A stretch of DNA of 64,000 nt from Vandiemenella viatica (GCA_031002005.1 JARYHS010008074.1:264865930-264929929); one strand, 5' to 3'; shown: positions 9,851 to 23,060, numbered from the stretch's first letter. Notes: generated by a model from the letters alone, not told the origin. A program made the numbers and translations.

Positions 9851-12800
9851 TTTTTTTAACCATTATTTTCTGGTAGCAAGTATATCCAAAATGTTAACAT
9901 CAACTGTTCGATGTTTGTCTATTCAGCTTACGATTGTTACTTTGCAGTCAAAATATAAATATACCTTCTCTTTGTTCATAAATTTTTGCTGAGTCTATAG
10001 GAATGCTGACAAGGAATGAAACGAAAAATGTTTTCCTCAAACAAGGAAGTTAGACATAAGAACGTATACCCACGTAGCCTAAGATCGTCAGATGAGTTCC
10101 GGCGAGGGTACGCCTCGTAAGTAAAGCGGCAGTAATTTGGAACAAATAACCCATATTGACTATAGTGTAATCTTGATGGATAATAGAGGTCTACCTGCAC
10201 ACAAGCGGTTCAGAGGACAATAGATACTATCACCACATCAGCAGTATATAATATCCAAAACCGCATATCTTCGAAGCGCACGAAAAAAAATCCTGCTTGC
10301 AAGAAACAATTATTTCTTTCGCAACCTTACCATCCAGAAACCGTGTAACATTCTCAGAGCTATATTAAAATTGTGCAACAACTTACATTATGACACTTTA
10401 ACAGGCTCAACAGCTGTATAATTGATAGAAACTTGTCACCAGATTAGATGGAAAACGGTGATTAGTGTGTCTCGTTGCTAACATAAGACAATATAGAACT
10501 AAAAGCAGTAACTGGTATGAACTAGCCACACAAAACACTGAAGTGTTTGTATATAATGATGTGTCGTTCTCTTTTGCTCAAGTGTGCCTTACGGTGCATA
10601 TTTAAAGGTACAGTTGTTCAAATAAACCATGTAAGTAATGAGATGCTGCCGTAATTTCATATATATTAATACTGTACATTGCGTTGCTTAAGACACTGAT
10701 ATAAGATTAATTAATGTTTAGTATCTGTCTTAATATGAATGAAAGCTAGGACCAAGTTGAACTAGCCGAGAATAAATATTTCTCATTGCATCATACGTTT
10801 TTAGACATAATAAAAGCATAAAATAAATTGAATGAATTCCAGAGAAATTTTGAACCGACGCAGCAGTTTTAAATATAAGCTCCACGTATAGGAGATTGCG
10901 GGAAGTTCACCGGTAATACCGCACACGCTTTTTTTCATTTCATACGATCCTTCTATCGTTTATGGTAAACAAAACAAGAAATTTTGCACTTTAATTTCCT
11001 GCAGATATGTTTCAGTGGTGACGCTCCATAGGTAGAAAACAGATTCTACTAGCAATACCATGAGCGGGTTTAATATCTTGTGTAAATACCGGAATTTTCA
11101 CTGTGCCAATCTTATACTGGGATCAATTAAATTTGTTTGAAGGCTTACCTGATGTCCTCAATCAATTGGTGGTGACAATTTCGTACGGACTATAACAAAT
11201 GGTCACAAAACGAGCGGCTCTTCGCTATACTTTGTCAATACTATTAACAAATCCTTTGCGATGCAGACCCCACAACAGTCAGGATGAAAACTTAAATGTG
11301 TGCTATCAATTCATATTGCTCTGTACTGTTACGCCCAAATACTTACAGGAAATCAACCTCATTATGAGTTGTAGGCGCTTTCTTCGGCTATGCGCTCTCC
11401 CTTTAACTTTTTTCCGTTTAGTATAAGTTAACATTCATGCCGAAATGACGTAGAACTAGTTTCTGTGGAGGTTGTGTATATGCGAGGACACTGACTTGCG
11501 AGGCCATGGATAACTATTTGCCAGGACTTCTAGGCTAATGAAACAGAGTCATTTCTGGTAGGATAATGAAAGCCAATGAGTATAATAAGCTACGTGATAA
11601 AGAAAGGCGAGGTTGTATGAGATTTTTGCAACTGCGCGAATGTAAAGAGTATGTTGTGTGGGAGATACGGTAGAGTGGATCAGAACGCGGTTGGATGTGA
11701 GAAATTCTATTGAACACATTCGAAAACTGTAATTTTTTTTAATTAGTGGAGCTATTTAGTATGTTATGTAAAATCATTTTTATTTCGCCGCCGTTGAAAT
11801 ATGAATTTGTACCTGAAAAAAACAATGAATACAAATGTTGCTCTCACTGCCGCAGGAGAAGAGGAAGATGGCTGTAAAAATCGAGAGCCTATGCAAGGGA
11901 CTGATTCCTTGCAATTCTTAGGTGAGTTTATGGTGACAACGTGTTCATTGAACAATTATTGCTCCCTAATCTGCTGCCTTTGTTATAATTATTAGTCTGC
12001 AGCTGGATTTAAATTTGATCTTAAATAAGACTGTCCTTTGCATGTGTTATGATTTCCTTAGCATGAAACCATATCTTGTGCTGCAATGTCAGATTGCGTT
12101 ATACAGATGACGGTTATTATAGATGAGACATATTATGTATGACTTGTGTTCCACTCGCCATTATTAACAATGTGAATGGTTCGTCCAGTGTATTCGACAC
12201 CATACTCACAAGGCTTTCTCGTATGCTGAGGTCATCCTCCATAGACGGACGAAATATGTATTCTCATTAAGTTTGGCCAGGAGCCGCTAAGGCCTGCATG
12301 AACTTGAGGTCTCAAAATATTAAATAACAATACTTGCGCACAAATGGTACAGTGTAAGTTTCTCAAATAGCGTCCAAACTTAGAAACAAAATAGTATTGC
12401 AAGCTGATAATCGGAGATTAACACAGTTCCTTGTAGAATATAGTATTCATATGTAGAGACATGTAAAACACTGAAAACCTTAAATCAATTTTATTTTATT
12501 TTTGCATATTTTCCGAAAGAAATTCATCATATCTGATTATGTAAGAATGGTTTTCACATCTCCCCCCGAAAGAGCAGTTTTTCTGGAACACAAAGGTTTC
12601 ATCATCTTTTTCATCAGTGATACCGCCTCTTTCTCCATCAAGATTTTTTTGACAATAAATTGTACTCATTCATTTTTTACTTCATCTATGTCTGTACTCA
12701 TTAATGATTAATTAACATTTTCCCTTGTAAAAGTTAAAATGATCCAAGCCTGGTGATCTGCACCTGGGTTTTATAACTTGCTTGCAGCCGCACGTGCGCT

Positions 12801-13370
12801 CCCGAAAAGGAACGTGGTTGGTAAAACTATAGGCTCACGACGCAAAATAAAGCGTGTAAAATTAAAACACATGTTTGCATTCTTGAATCAAGCCAGTACG
12901 TAACAAGTGGATAAAAAACATACAGGAGTGTGCTAAAGCAAATACAGAGAAATCCGAGTTTTTCTAGGAGTGAAAAATAAAATGATGCACTCTATTATCC
13001 TTTCTGGGGAAGTGTTATCTCTCCTCTTCGGTGTTTGGACTTCGACAATGGTGAGAACCGTCCCTTCATACCTCGCCACCGTGAGTAGGGACTTTGCGAG
13101 TCTCCACCCCTAGTACTGCGGGTTGACAGATTTTCCATGAAACTGCAACCGTGGCTTCACAGCTGGTCATCTCCCGCCTGCGTGTTCGCCTTATCAACTA
13201 CGAAGCGACGGAACGTATTTGCGGGAAGGGAGTCGTTCACCCAGGATCAAAACAGCTCTTTGTAACACGAACGTCAACATTCGCCGCTAGCATTATCAAC
13301 GCAGAAGCCAATAGACACGGTAACAAAACCGATCGATTTTTATTGAAGCAAACATGTGTGGTTTGGTAAC
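9851..13370. other. sequence without recognised features
   Basis: Only short ORFs (60-75 codons) without domains. The part at 13020-13330 is somewhat richer in G+C and carries a 72-codon ORF (13151-13369), but nothing identifies it as an exon. No RNA gene was seen. Confidence 0.5.
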
Positions 13371-13501
13371 CTTGGTTGACTGGTGGAATCACGTCAATTT
13401 TTTGAAACCTGACGTTTCAACCATATACTGGCCTTTCATCATGTCAGTGGCTGAAACGACAGGTTTCAAATAATAGACGCGGTTCCACCCGAACAACCAA
13501 G
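13371..13501. repeat. 131-bp imperfect hairpin
   Basis: The left arm (13371-13422) begins CTTGGTTG and includes TTTGAAACCTGACGTTTCA. The right arm (13449-13501) includes TGAAACGACAGGTTTCAAA and ends CAACCAAG. The arms pair over about 52 bp with few mismatches around a loop of about 26 bases (ATATACTGGCC...). This could be a small foldback MITE, a LINE end or an RNA hairpin precursor. No target duplication was seen. Confidence 0.7.
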
Positions 13502-14912
13502 ATAAGATTGTCAATAACCGCGAAAATTTATGCATTCATGTGTGATCTTCCGTAAGCCATACTGTAACGACTTGAGTTAGAATCTCATGTGACATGTGAA
13601 TAATGAAAACTTTATTTTTCTTCAGATCATCATAATATTGCTGTCACTCCTCCGTTGTGATCTCTACATTCTTATGTGTGTTCACATCCGTCACATTAAG
13701 AATACGGCGAGATCAAACACACATCCCAATGTGGTTAACTGTAAAATTTTGACTTCATTCTCTCAAACTAAAACCATCTTTATCTCGGAACAGGAGTGGG
13801 GTGTTGAAGCCGTGTCTCCGAACATAAGTCAAGTTGCCCCTGGAATCTCTTTCACAAAACATTGCGCAAACAGGTTAGTTCCTCAATTTGTTCATCCCCT
13901 AGAGCCCAGTGTAGTGTTTTTGTTCATTTCAATCCCGGAGTGTCCTGGTCAACACACGCTTCCGTGATATGCTGTCGTTCACTTCAATTTTTTCAATCAC
14001 GTCTGCCTCGTAGTGCGACTTCATGCAACCCTGTGGCTGGTTCCATACAGACCACCTCTCCCTTTAACACCATTTGCCCATGGACGCCTCGTACCATATC
14101 CATATATCCCTTCCGATGCATAAATGATTGCACATTAGAATAAATGCAACGCAACCTCCACACTCACTTTTAGTGAATAGGGGAGTAATATATTAGACGT
14201 TACTTATATAAATGCAATCACTTTAATTCTTGCAATACGTGTTTATTAAATTCATCTTGCAATATTTTGAATAAATATTCATGTATTTCACATAGCGAAA
14301 GAGTGTATTGTTCACATTTAATTTTTATAAAGAGTCGACACCCATTAATTTAAAATCTATCATTTCCCATTTAATTAACTGTTTTCATAGGTGATATTCC
14401 ATCATCTGTAATGGAGCCCAGCAACCAATTAGAGTGATGCTACAAAACGAAAAATCTCAGCAGCTAAATTTTTGGTTTCTTATGTTATTCTTTACTTCAA
14501 ATTCCACTTTCTGCTTTTCTTTCCATTTTGCTGCAGATTTAATTACAGAGAAATTTTCGCTATTCTAGTTCAGAAAAAGGGGCGGTAATTTTTATTACGA
14601 AAATTTCATTACTTTATTCCTTCTATTGCTTCATTATTTCCTCACTTCATTCCAAACGTAGTAGATATTAAACCCTATTAATTCTCTAGAACAGGAGTTA
14701 GATGGCAATTAAGAGTTTCTTCTTATCACTTAAACGGCCTCTATCTAACTCAGCGAACACTTTGTGTCAGACATGACATGCATAAAACAAGTAGCTGATG
14801 ACGTTTAGGTCGATGCGCCATAAACTCAAATAACATTAACAAAACATGCAGTTTTTAATGAAAAAGACATTCGATGACAATATTGAATTAACTGCACTGA
14901 ACAGGCAAAATA
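13502..14912. other. sequence without recognised features
   Basis: Two overlapping ORFs (13596-13967, 123 codons; 13862-14143, 93 codons) have no recognisable domain and lie in non-coding-like context. I do not call them genes. Confidence 0.45.
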
Positions 14913-15068
14913 CAGTATTATGATCATCTACTTATTAGTGTGTTAGTCCATCTTTGGAGCACAATACAGCAGCGATCTGCGAGGCATGGATTCGAAAAGT
15001 CCTTGTTAGGTTTCCGGAGTTGTCTGTCACCGGATGTCAACGCACAGGCCACGCAATTCCCTTAAATA
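14913..15068 (+). mobile_element. Tc1-family end fragment (same family as the foldback at 17762)
   Basis: About 150 bp, from a TTATGATCATC end-like sequence through GTTAGTCCATCTTTGGAGC, GGTTTCCGGAGTTGTCTG and CACGCAATTCCCTTAAA. It matches the reverse complement of 18272-18430 block by block. It is a terminal and subterminal piece without transposase codons, cut off after CCCTTAAA. A 64-codon ORF here (14954-15148) is incidental. Confidence 0.8.
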
Positions 15069-17761
15069 GGTTATTTGTCTATTTTGTTAAAATGGTTTTA
15101 AATTGTTTATTGATACATGTTATTCTTCCGGTACTTTTTGTTTTTTGACGAAAGTCCTTATTTTACGTAAAGTTCATTGTTAAAATTTAAAGTATTTAAA
15201 TGTCTGACAAAATGTTCCTTTGCTGCCTGGTGCGGGCCAACGATACCCGTGGCGTCACGTGCCAGCAAGCACTCTCTCTACATAAGTAAAGTTTGGTTCG
15301 TTTCTCTGAATTTGTGTATACATTGTTGGGAATATATTTTATAACATGTACATCAATTTATAAGAACAACAGTAGAAACTACCCAAAAAATGTCATTGTT
15401 CCCACAATAGCTGAAATGCGAGAAAAAAGTCGCTGCAACTTGCTCGTAGTATTACAATTAAGTACATATCATTTTCTGTGAAGATCAAATACACTAAAAT
15501 TTCGCTGATATAGTGTAGTACGTTGTTTAAGGCGAATATCAGTAAGGTTAGAGTTCTTAGGTTCGATCCCCGTTTCGGAATAGGTTTTTTTTTTGTGGGC
15601 GTTTTGGTAGCGTCGCATATTCTTTATCGAAAATCCTCAAAAACATATTTTTTTCCGAAGGTTTCACAGATTTTTGGATAGTAAGCGTAGTATAAACATT
15701 TGAAAAATAACCAAAAAAAAGACTTCAAAACTGAAACTGGACGTTACTTGAACACCGACAAAGTATTTTTTTAAACTGAAAATTACTTGCACGTTAAAGG
15801 TAAATACCGCCTATATAGATGAATTTTTGTCTGAAAGGCCACATGCAGTTGTATCGTCACGTAGAAATTCCAACAAAAGGGGCTCAAACCGTTCCGAAAC
15901 TTTTGCGAGACCAGCGTGAAATTTCTCCAAATGTCATTGTTAAAACAAATTATATTATTCGCTGCCGGGCACTAGCATTTCGACAATGATAATATTTCTC
16001 TAATATGTTTCAAAAATAAAAGAAGAAGGCTCCCTTTTCATAAAATTTTTCTTGTATGGCATCAATTTATGTTTCAAACTTTTACATGCCGCTTTACGAA
16101 TTCATCGAATAAAAACATAATTCTCTAAAGCAACAAACGGCAAACAGCAACGAAAAAAAAATATGTACACACGAAAAAAATATTATCCCAATCAAGGTTT
16201 GAACATACTTCTCAATTCCGTTAGCACTCTTTAACCATGCAGCTACCTGGACACCAGGGCAGCGTTATCTTCTTGTTAACAGTAAACACTTAAACATCGC
16301 AGTTTCTACGTGCCATAAAGTGAACGTGGTAGGTAAATAAATAAACAATAAATTCAGTGTCGTTGGTAAAAAATTATCATTTATCTATAATTTTATATCA
16401 GTAGTTAAGAAAAATTATCCACAACATCTAGGTATTTAACTGTTGTGCTTGCCTTATACAACTTGTAAAGATATTGGTGTTAAAATACTCATACATTCAG
16501 TTGTGATCCCGGTAGGCCATGCAAGGATACCGGCGCTATTTGGGGCTTTATTTAAGTGAAGTTAGGTTGAGTGACTCAATTTGCAGTACTTCCACCTATA
16601 GCTTCTGACTTTTAATAAAATATTAGAAGGTCGTCAGGTCGCCAGCCTGGTTAGCTATAATTAAATCAATCAGTCAAAAGACACATGCATGAAGCGTATC
16701 AAAACACATACACACGTGCCGGCATTTTCTCTTAACGAAAGTTTTATTACACTTCAATTACATCACCCAAAAGCAAGCCACCAGACGTTATATCTATGTT
16801 TCATCACCGAAGACTGCAAGTTTCGAGTATAAACAGGTAGGAAACAGTGAGTAGTAGCCCCGTTACTGTTCATTAATTAGTATAAACGGTGTAGTACCGT
16901 AGCAGTTTACAAAACCAGTCCACAACAGGTCATATTCTTTAAAGCCAGCATGCAAACCATGTCCATCAGGCCACAAAAATACTGTTCACTGTGCACATAA
17001 TATTTTATTCAGCATAACAACGACAATACCCCGATAGCAACCATTACAGCGAACTCGTTTAACACACGCGATGGCGGACCAACTTTACGTAACCTCGCGA
17101 CTCGCTTGACTGTGTATCACTCTTCCTCAACCCCAGAGACATTGTAAGCATATCTGCGAACATACATGCATCTACAAACTTATAAAATATATGTAATGCT
17201 GACGTTTCGTCACAAACTCTTCAGTTCGCTTTTTTCTCGTAAATATCTCCTAAAAAAACTAACTTAATTTAAAATTTTAGTCATTCTTATGAACGATTTC
17301 TGTTAATCTCTAACTTTCAGTTTAAATAAAAATCATTCTCAAATTGAAGTTGTTAAATTTTTTAGTTCCGTAGAATAAAAGTCAGGGGTTGTTTCTATAG
17401 TTAGCCCGACAAATAAGGCGTCTATTTTCGGTATTTCTCGGCTGTAGTCTTCTGCAAATTGTTCTCCATTTTATATTCAACACGAAATCTCATTAATAAC
17501 AATTGGTAACCAGCAACAAACAATAAAAGTAGTTTAAAACTCGAATAATAGCAAAGAGTCCATTCACAGCCGCAGCGTTTAGAGGCACGTGACGTTTTCT
17601 GTCACGTGACCAGAGGTAAGAAAAATCTTGTTTTTATTTCACTTTTTTATTCAAAATAATCCACCTTTCTTTTCAAATTTAACAAAATAGATTCCTTAAG
17701 CATTAATCTACGCGAATTAATACAATTTGTAATATATTTTCAATACTGTAAGATAGCCTAT
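15069..17761. other. AT-rich sequence with two weak tRNA-like segments
   Basis: Around 15515-15590 a tRNA-like stretch ends in a good B box (GGTTCGATCCC), followed by a T run. Around 16188-16262 an antisense tRNA-like stretch carries TTAACCATGCAGCTACC and a B-box-like GGTTTGAAC. Both may be old SINE heads, but neither folds into a convincing tRNA by eye. Nothing else was recognised. Confidence 0.4.
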
Positions 17762-18441
17762 TATGGACCGGTGGTTTGTGGGCGCGGCCCCTGCGAACGA
17801 GCATTTCAGAAACGGTGAGGCTGGTCGGCTGTCCATGTGCTGCTTGCTGTATGCAGAGTGGTTAAAGAACGGTGAAACCACGACTGGGTGACAAGGTGGC
17901 GGACGTCCACACCTCATTACAGAACGTGGAGGTCGGAGGTTTGTCCGCTCTGTAAAGCGGGACAGCAGCGATCTGTGGCAGATCTGACAGCAGAATACAG
18001 TTCTGGTGCAGGTACAAGTGTTTTGGAGCACACTCTGCAGTCAGATCTGCCACAGATCGCTGCCAATCCCACTTTACAGAGCGTGCAAGCCTCCTACCTC
18101 CACGCTCTGTGATGAGGCGTGGACGTCCACCACCTTGACGCCCAGTCATAGTTTCACCGTCCTTCAACCACTCTGCATACATGTTCATTACAGTAGCGAA
18201 TAGCCAATCAGCCTTGCCGTTTCCGAGATGCTCGTTCCCAGTAGCCGCGCCCACGAACCACCGGCCCGTAATTTAAGGGAACTGCGTGACCTGTGAGAAG
18301 ACATCCGGTATCAGACAACTCCGGAAACCTAACGAGGACTCTTTTGTATCCATGACACGCTGATTCGCTTCTGTATTGCGCTCCAAAGATGGACCAACAT
18401 ACTAATAATCAGGTGGTCATAATGTTTTGGCTGATCAGTGT
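17762..18441. mobile_element. foldback element made of inverted Tc1 transposase pieces, with one Tc1 terminal end
   Basis: Two arms of about 240 bp (17762-17998 and about 18033-18270) are imperfect reverse complements. Each begins outermost with CCGGTGGTTTGTGGGCGCGG or a close variant, and carries a sense piece of a Tc1 transposase N-terminus reading toward the centre. The right arm continues outward (18271-18441) into a Tc1 subterminal region and terminus ending GTTTTGGCTGATCAGTGTA. On the left the matching terminus is missing: at 17761 the sequence drops directly into AT-rich DNA. The element is non-autonomous and would fold into a long hairpin if transcribed. An intact Tc1 has one transposase copy in one direction, so this is a rearranged derivative. 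Confidence 0.85.
17862..18254 (-). pseudogene. Tc1-like transposase N-terminal (HTH) fragment in the right arm, read through the hairpin
   Basis: The first half of this 130-codon minus-strand ORF looks like the DNA-binding part of a Tc1 transposase. It has a segment like VMNMYAEWLKDGETMTGRQ, then GGGRPRLITERGGRRLARSV, then SVADLTAE. After that the frame crosses the hairpin centre and reads antisense of the other arm, so the second half is meaningless. A matching but stop-interrupted sense piece lies on the plus strand in the left arm (about 17780-18040), reaching GAGTSVLEHTL. No catalytic domain is present, so neither piece could encode a transposase. Confidence 0.75.
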
Positions 18442-20675
18442 ATTTGTGTAGTGATGGTCGTGATAGCTAACTAATACATTGTTAGTGATACAAACATTTT
18501 GCCTTCCTGGAGACCAAAAGCGTCTCACTTAGAGGTCTGGGAAATACAGTATACCATTTTGCTCCTCAAACACAAACCACGCTAATAAAAGCAGCGAGCG
18601 CAGCCCCTGGCTGTTGCAAACCGTACTAATAAAGACCTGATGTAGCTGCGTTGAATGTGGGTGTGGGGACAAAAATATCCAATCACGGCCTCATTATGAA
18701 AGTGAGCACGCGGCCCTCCATTGTCAACAGTGCAGCGTTGTCGGAATTACAATGCAACCCAGTATTGACGGCGGTCGATTTAGATCAATGAGCAAACTTA
18801 CTAACAATAAGGGGCATGTTTACCTATCGAAATTGTCCCGTTATTGGTGTCAACTTTTCAATATTCTAACACACTAGGCTCGAGGAAAAGTGACATAAAT
18901 AAATCTATATAACTTACATCCTTAGATTATATATGTTAAAACAAGAAATTATTTAAAAGGTTTTGGAAAATCACTATTTTGTTGGCATTACCTTTGTATC
19001 AGAATGTTTAATACAAGCAGATAAATTTCGTTAAGGAACAAATACGTTATTTATAACTTCGCGAGCATTAGTCTTCCAGGCTTGTACACAATTTGGACAG
19101 CAACGGGGAGTTCAGTATAGAATGAAGGTAAACGCCAAAATGAGTAAAATTACTAGGGACACAAATAAAAATCTTAGTTTTTTTATAATTATGGCCAATA
19201 GGATCGGGAATGAATTGCTTGTTAAATACTTAAATTTAATATCTTATCATAACTCAATTGAGCCAGGTGGTTGAAAGAGGTTTCAAAATTCTTCATTTAC
19301 AGGAGAGGGTTATGAGGGAATTTACCAGAGAAGAGAGGGAAGTGCGTTACAAAACCTGTCAGACTATTGCTTGAAAATCCTGGTGTAGTATTTAACACGT
19401 ATTTCGAGAATCAAATACAGGAGTTTGGAGGCGGTGCAATGGAGGGTGGTTATATTTTCCTGATAGTTACCATATAACGCAGTCATTAATAGCAGGATAT
19501 TGGGAGTCACTGGAAAATAGGAGCAGGATGATGAGAGTGCTTGTATAAATTACCAGGGAAAATGATGAAAATTTACCAAAAATCACAGAAAGAATTTAAA
19601 ATTAAAACTGGTTATGTGCTAAGGTCGGAGTGGGGAAATTACACTCAAAGAATTGAAGACAAACAGCAAGAAATCGTAAGATAGGTGTTTAGGGAAATAT
19701 GCTCCATTCCAATTAAACTTAAATACTTCAGTGGTCCAAACCACTAGCACTCATATTACCATTTATACAAAAATTCACGACATTAACAGAAAACGTTATC
19801 GTATTAATAAGTCAACACTTGATTTACTGTATAAAAAATTGGAAGATATGTCTGATGAATTTTAAGATAGCGGTAAAGGATTCTTATATTCTGTTGATAC
19901 TTCAAGCAAGAAACAAACTAAGCAATAAATGATTTAACATATTACTCTTAATCTGTAGTCAATGCCGCTCGGAACATCAAAATATTATTAATACATTAAA
20001 GAGAAACAGTCAGATAAACAAAGAAATCATAGAATATTAGAAAAGAGAATGCAGCCGTGGCCACATCTACGTTCTTCAGGCTAAGCGATATCATCAATTC
20101 TGAATGGTCAATAAAATCTGAACAAACGTGTGTGCCTCCGTTACTGATTCCTTCTGGCGTGAAGAAGCAAGTCGTTTAAAAGTTTCAAACCCGGGTTTCC
20201 TGAGAAACTACAACAAGGCTGTGTTTCTCGCTGCTGGCCAATGACCCATGAAACCTCCTTTCCGAGCGGTGAAGCACTAGTACACTTCTCTCCTGTCCTT
20301 TTTATGTGGCAGTATTGTCACGTTGGTATAAGCCTCGATAGAGGCGGAATGAATGGAAAATTGAAACTTATCAACAGTCCGCTAACACGATAAGAGATTT
20401 ATTTTTTATAATTTTTTTTTTTTTTTTTTTAAGGGAAATAAGGTTTAACACTTAAAAATGTTCATACCGTTTGGTTTTCAGTATAGCACTGAAGATAAAG
20501 TTCCGGAAATAAATTGACTATAAAGAATTTGTACTGCCAATTCAATGAAAGAAAGAGTCATTTCATTATATAAACCTTATGTATTTACAGTTGTGCAGAG
20601 AAAAATGTACGTTGTAGCAGTCTTTGGTAAGTATTGCAAGATGCTGATAGAAAGGAGTTTGCATGAGTGAACATC
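18442..20675. other. sequence without recognised features
   Basis: No ORF of note, no repeats. A long T run lies at about 20408-20430. Confidence 0.5.
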
Positions 20676-20850
20676 ATTGTAGCGATCTCGAGGTTTTGTG
20701 GTTAATGGTTCTGACTACATCGAGACGTCCGCAGTTTGAATCTCGCCATTTCAGATTTTTATGGCTGCTTATATTGGATATTCACTTCCAGTGCAACTTT
20801 GATTGTATGTTGTTTTTAAAAAAATAAAAATAAAAAAAATTAAAAAAGTC
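20676..20850 (+). mobile_element. possible short tRNA-derived SINE of a second family
   Basis: A tRNA-like head has an A-box-like TTTTGTGGTTAATGGTTC and a B-box-like GCAGTTTGAATCTCGCC about 40 bp later. A short body follows, then an A-rich tail (about 20816-20848, AAAAAAATAAAAATAAAAAA). The plan of tRNA head, body and A tail on one strand supports a SINE. The head differs from the main SINE family of this window. No clear target duplication was found. Confidence 0.5.
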
Positions 20851-22487
20851 ACAACAGAAGGGAAATGCACGGTAAATCACTCTGACACTGGATCCTAAAT
20901 ATACTTTTTATACTATAGAGATTGCAACATAAGTTACCAATTTATACTCTAAATCTGAAATTTACTCTGATGAAGCTTGATGGAAAATAAATTACAGTTC
21001 GTCATTAATACTTGTTATAAAATAATTTTCAGAATGAATAATGGTTCATAGTAATTTAAAATTACGCTGATTGTATGCTCAAAAATTATTCCTATTATAG
21101 TTTCAAACTAGATAAAATTTTCTAGGGAAAGTTTCAAAGTGTTGTTGTCTGTGGGTATGGATTACTAAATTGGGAATAAACGTAGTTATTTTGTTAAAAT
21201 ATTCCCAAGGTGTGTCAAATTATTCATTAACACTTTTTAGACTTAACTTTATGAAGCAAACATAGTTTCCGAAAAAAAAATAAATATATACAAAAATACT
21301 ATTAAGCATGTGCGCATTGTCATATTCTCTGAAAAGCTTTATTTATTTCGGTTTGTCTTAACAAGTTCGGCTCGCTGCAGCTCGTACAATGCTTCTCACA
21401 GGTTCATGACATTTTTGGAGCTTTCAGATTGGTTACAGTTTGATAAGACCCAGTTACTGCTGACCTGAAGGAATGTTCATATTCCTTTGTATAGTCTTAT
21501 GAGACAAAAATTGAGATGTTTATAACTTTTAAACCTAACAGATTTACGGGATTTTCATTTCAATCACCAAAAATTATCTAGCTAAAAATATTGTTTTTTT
21601 AAGAAACGTTCATTTTGCAGTTGGGCTGATTAACATCCAATTATTCAATTTAGACAACAAACAAGCAATATTTTATTTATGCAAGGAGGTACGTCAAAAT
21701 CATTTTGTCAAAGGAAATAGTTTTACCACTATAAGTAATTGCGAATCGGCAGTGTGAATAACTGTTCCTTTAATAAACGTTTGTTTAATACAGCCAATTA
21801 CAAACAGCCAAGATAAAAAAATTTACCAGTTCAAATTCCCTGTCCGGTAATCGTAAGAGTAAACTCATTAAGATATAAGTACATAAATTTTTGGCCTTCC
21901 TATCGATGAATTTCATTCATAATTCTCTCTTTTTAATAAATATATTAGGAGTTTCGATTCAATTACTTACAAAGTTTTAGAAAACCGTGCGTTTTACACT
22001 ATCTGGAATCTTTGAATACACATTTCCTCCTTAATATTTCCGTGAGAGGTCTTTATTGAATCAATATAAAATGAGTAAGTCTTCATCGATGACCACGAAA
22101 ACAAAGTGCTAAACGTTTTGAGATGTATACAAACCCTTTATTCGTAAACGACACTTGACTACGAACCTTTTATATATTTGCGTATCAAATTAAAAATATG
22201 TTAATTAGGTTTGTCGATGCAGTAAAGTTCTAGTTCCTCCATTTGCGTTTTCCATTACAAAATTCGTATCTTCTTTTCTTGTGATTTAAAAATTCTAGAT
22301 TGAATTTTAAGTTACGATTTCGATTGAATACTTTCTCTTAGTTACACTGTAAGTCTCGTGACTGATGCTGGCAAAACACTCATATTTGTCACAGATCTCC
22401 GAGTAGGTCGATTTCTTCGTAATATTTTTTATCTTCATATGCAAGCTGCCTATTATTAATTATATTGAACTTTTTGCCAAACAGCCT
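20851..22487. other. AT-rich sequence, nothing recognised
   Basis: No gene or structured repeat was seen. Confidence 0.5.
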
Positions 22488-22506
22488 CCTCATTGTCTTC
22501 TTATTC

Positions 22507-22740
22507 TTTTACTGCTTAACGTCTCCTATAACAGCTAGGACTTTAGAGACGGGAAAGGATGGGAGGCAAGGAATGAGTAGGAATTCGGCCATGGCCTTTT
22601 GAAGGAAGCATCCCGGCATTCACCTGGAGTGACTTGGGGAAACCATGGAAAACCCAAATCTGGATGCCCGGACGGAGATTCGAACCGCCGTTCTCCCGAA
22701 TGCGAGGACAAAAAGCTAACCGTTACACCACCACTCTAGG
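22507..22740 (-). mobile_element. tRNA-derived SINE (main family)
   Basis: Closely similar to the copy at 3838-4096 along the body (GGCCATGGCCTTTTGAAGGA, GGATGCCCGGACGG) with the B box seen as GATTCGAACC near 22677-22686. It has the same AGACGTTAAGC-type tail end. Possible aged target duplication: CCTCATTGTC (22488-22497) versus TCTCATTATC (22741-22750). The head is slightly mutated (GGACAAAAAGCTAACC). Confidence 0.88.
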
Positions 22741-22818
22741 TCTCATTATCGTGATGGGAATCCAGTATTTGCTGAAATAAGCATGGAGTAGTAACTTACC
22801 CTATTCGCAAGTCACATC

Positions 22819-23060
22819 CCTTTTTTTATGACTTTACTCCTCGTCGACGTCGAGGTCATTAGAGGTGGAGTGGGATTGGGGACAAGGAACGGGAAGGAAT
22901 TCGGCCATGGCCTTTTGAAGGGAGCATCCCGGCATTTTCCTGGAGTGATTTGTGGAAACCATGGAAAAACCAAATCAGGATGCCCGGACGGGGATGTGAA
23001 CCCGCGTCCTTCCGAATGCGAGGCCAGAGTGTTAACCACTCATCCACCATTCTCGGTCGC
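22819..23060 (-). mobile_element. tRNA-derived SINE (main family, second tail type)
   Basis: Same head and body as the neighbouring copy, but the tail-proximal part reads, on the minus strand, AATGACCTCGACGTCGACGA followed by GGAGTAAAGTCAT and an A run. This is the same type as the fragment at 38345. Flanks GTCACATC at 22811-22818 and 23061-23068 form an 8-bp target duplication. It lies about 80 bp from the previous copy in the same orientation. The B box is mutated (GATGTGAACCC). Confidence 0.88.

Noticed and set aside
13596..14143. Overlapping ORFs of 123 and 93 codons
   Set aside because: No motif; lengths fit chance in this composition, and no splice or promoter support.
15515..15590. 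Possible tRNA gene
   Set aside because: Good B box, but the acceptor and anticodon arms do not pair by eye; at best an old SINE head.
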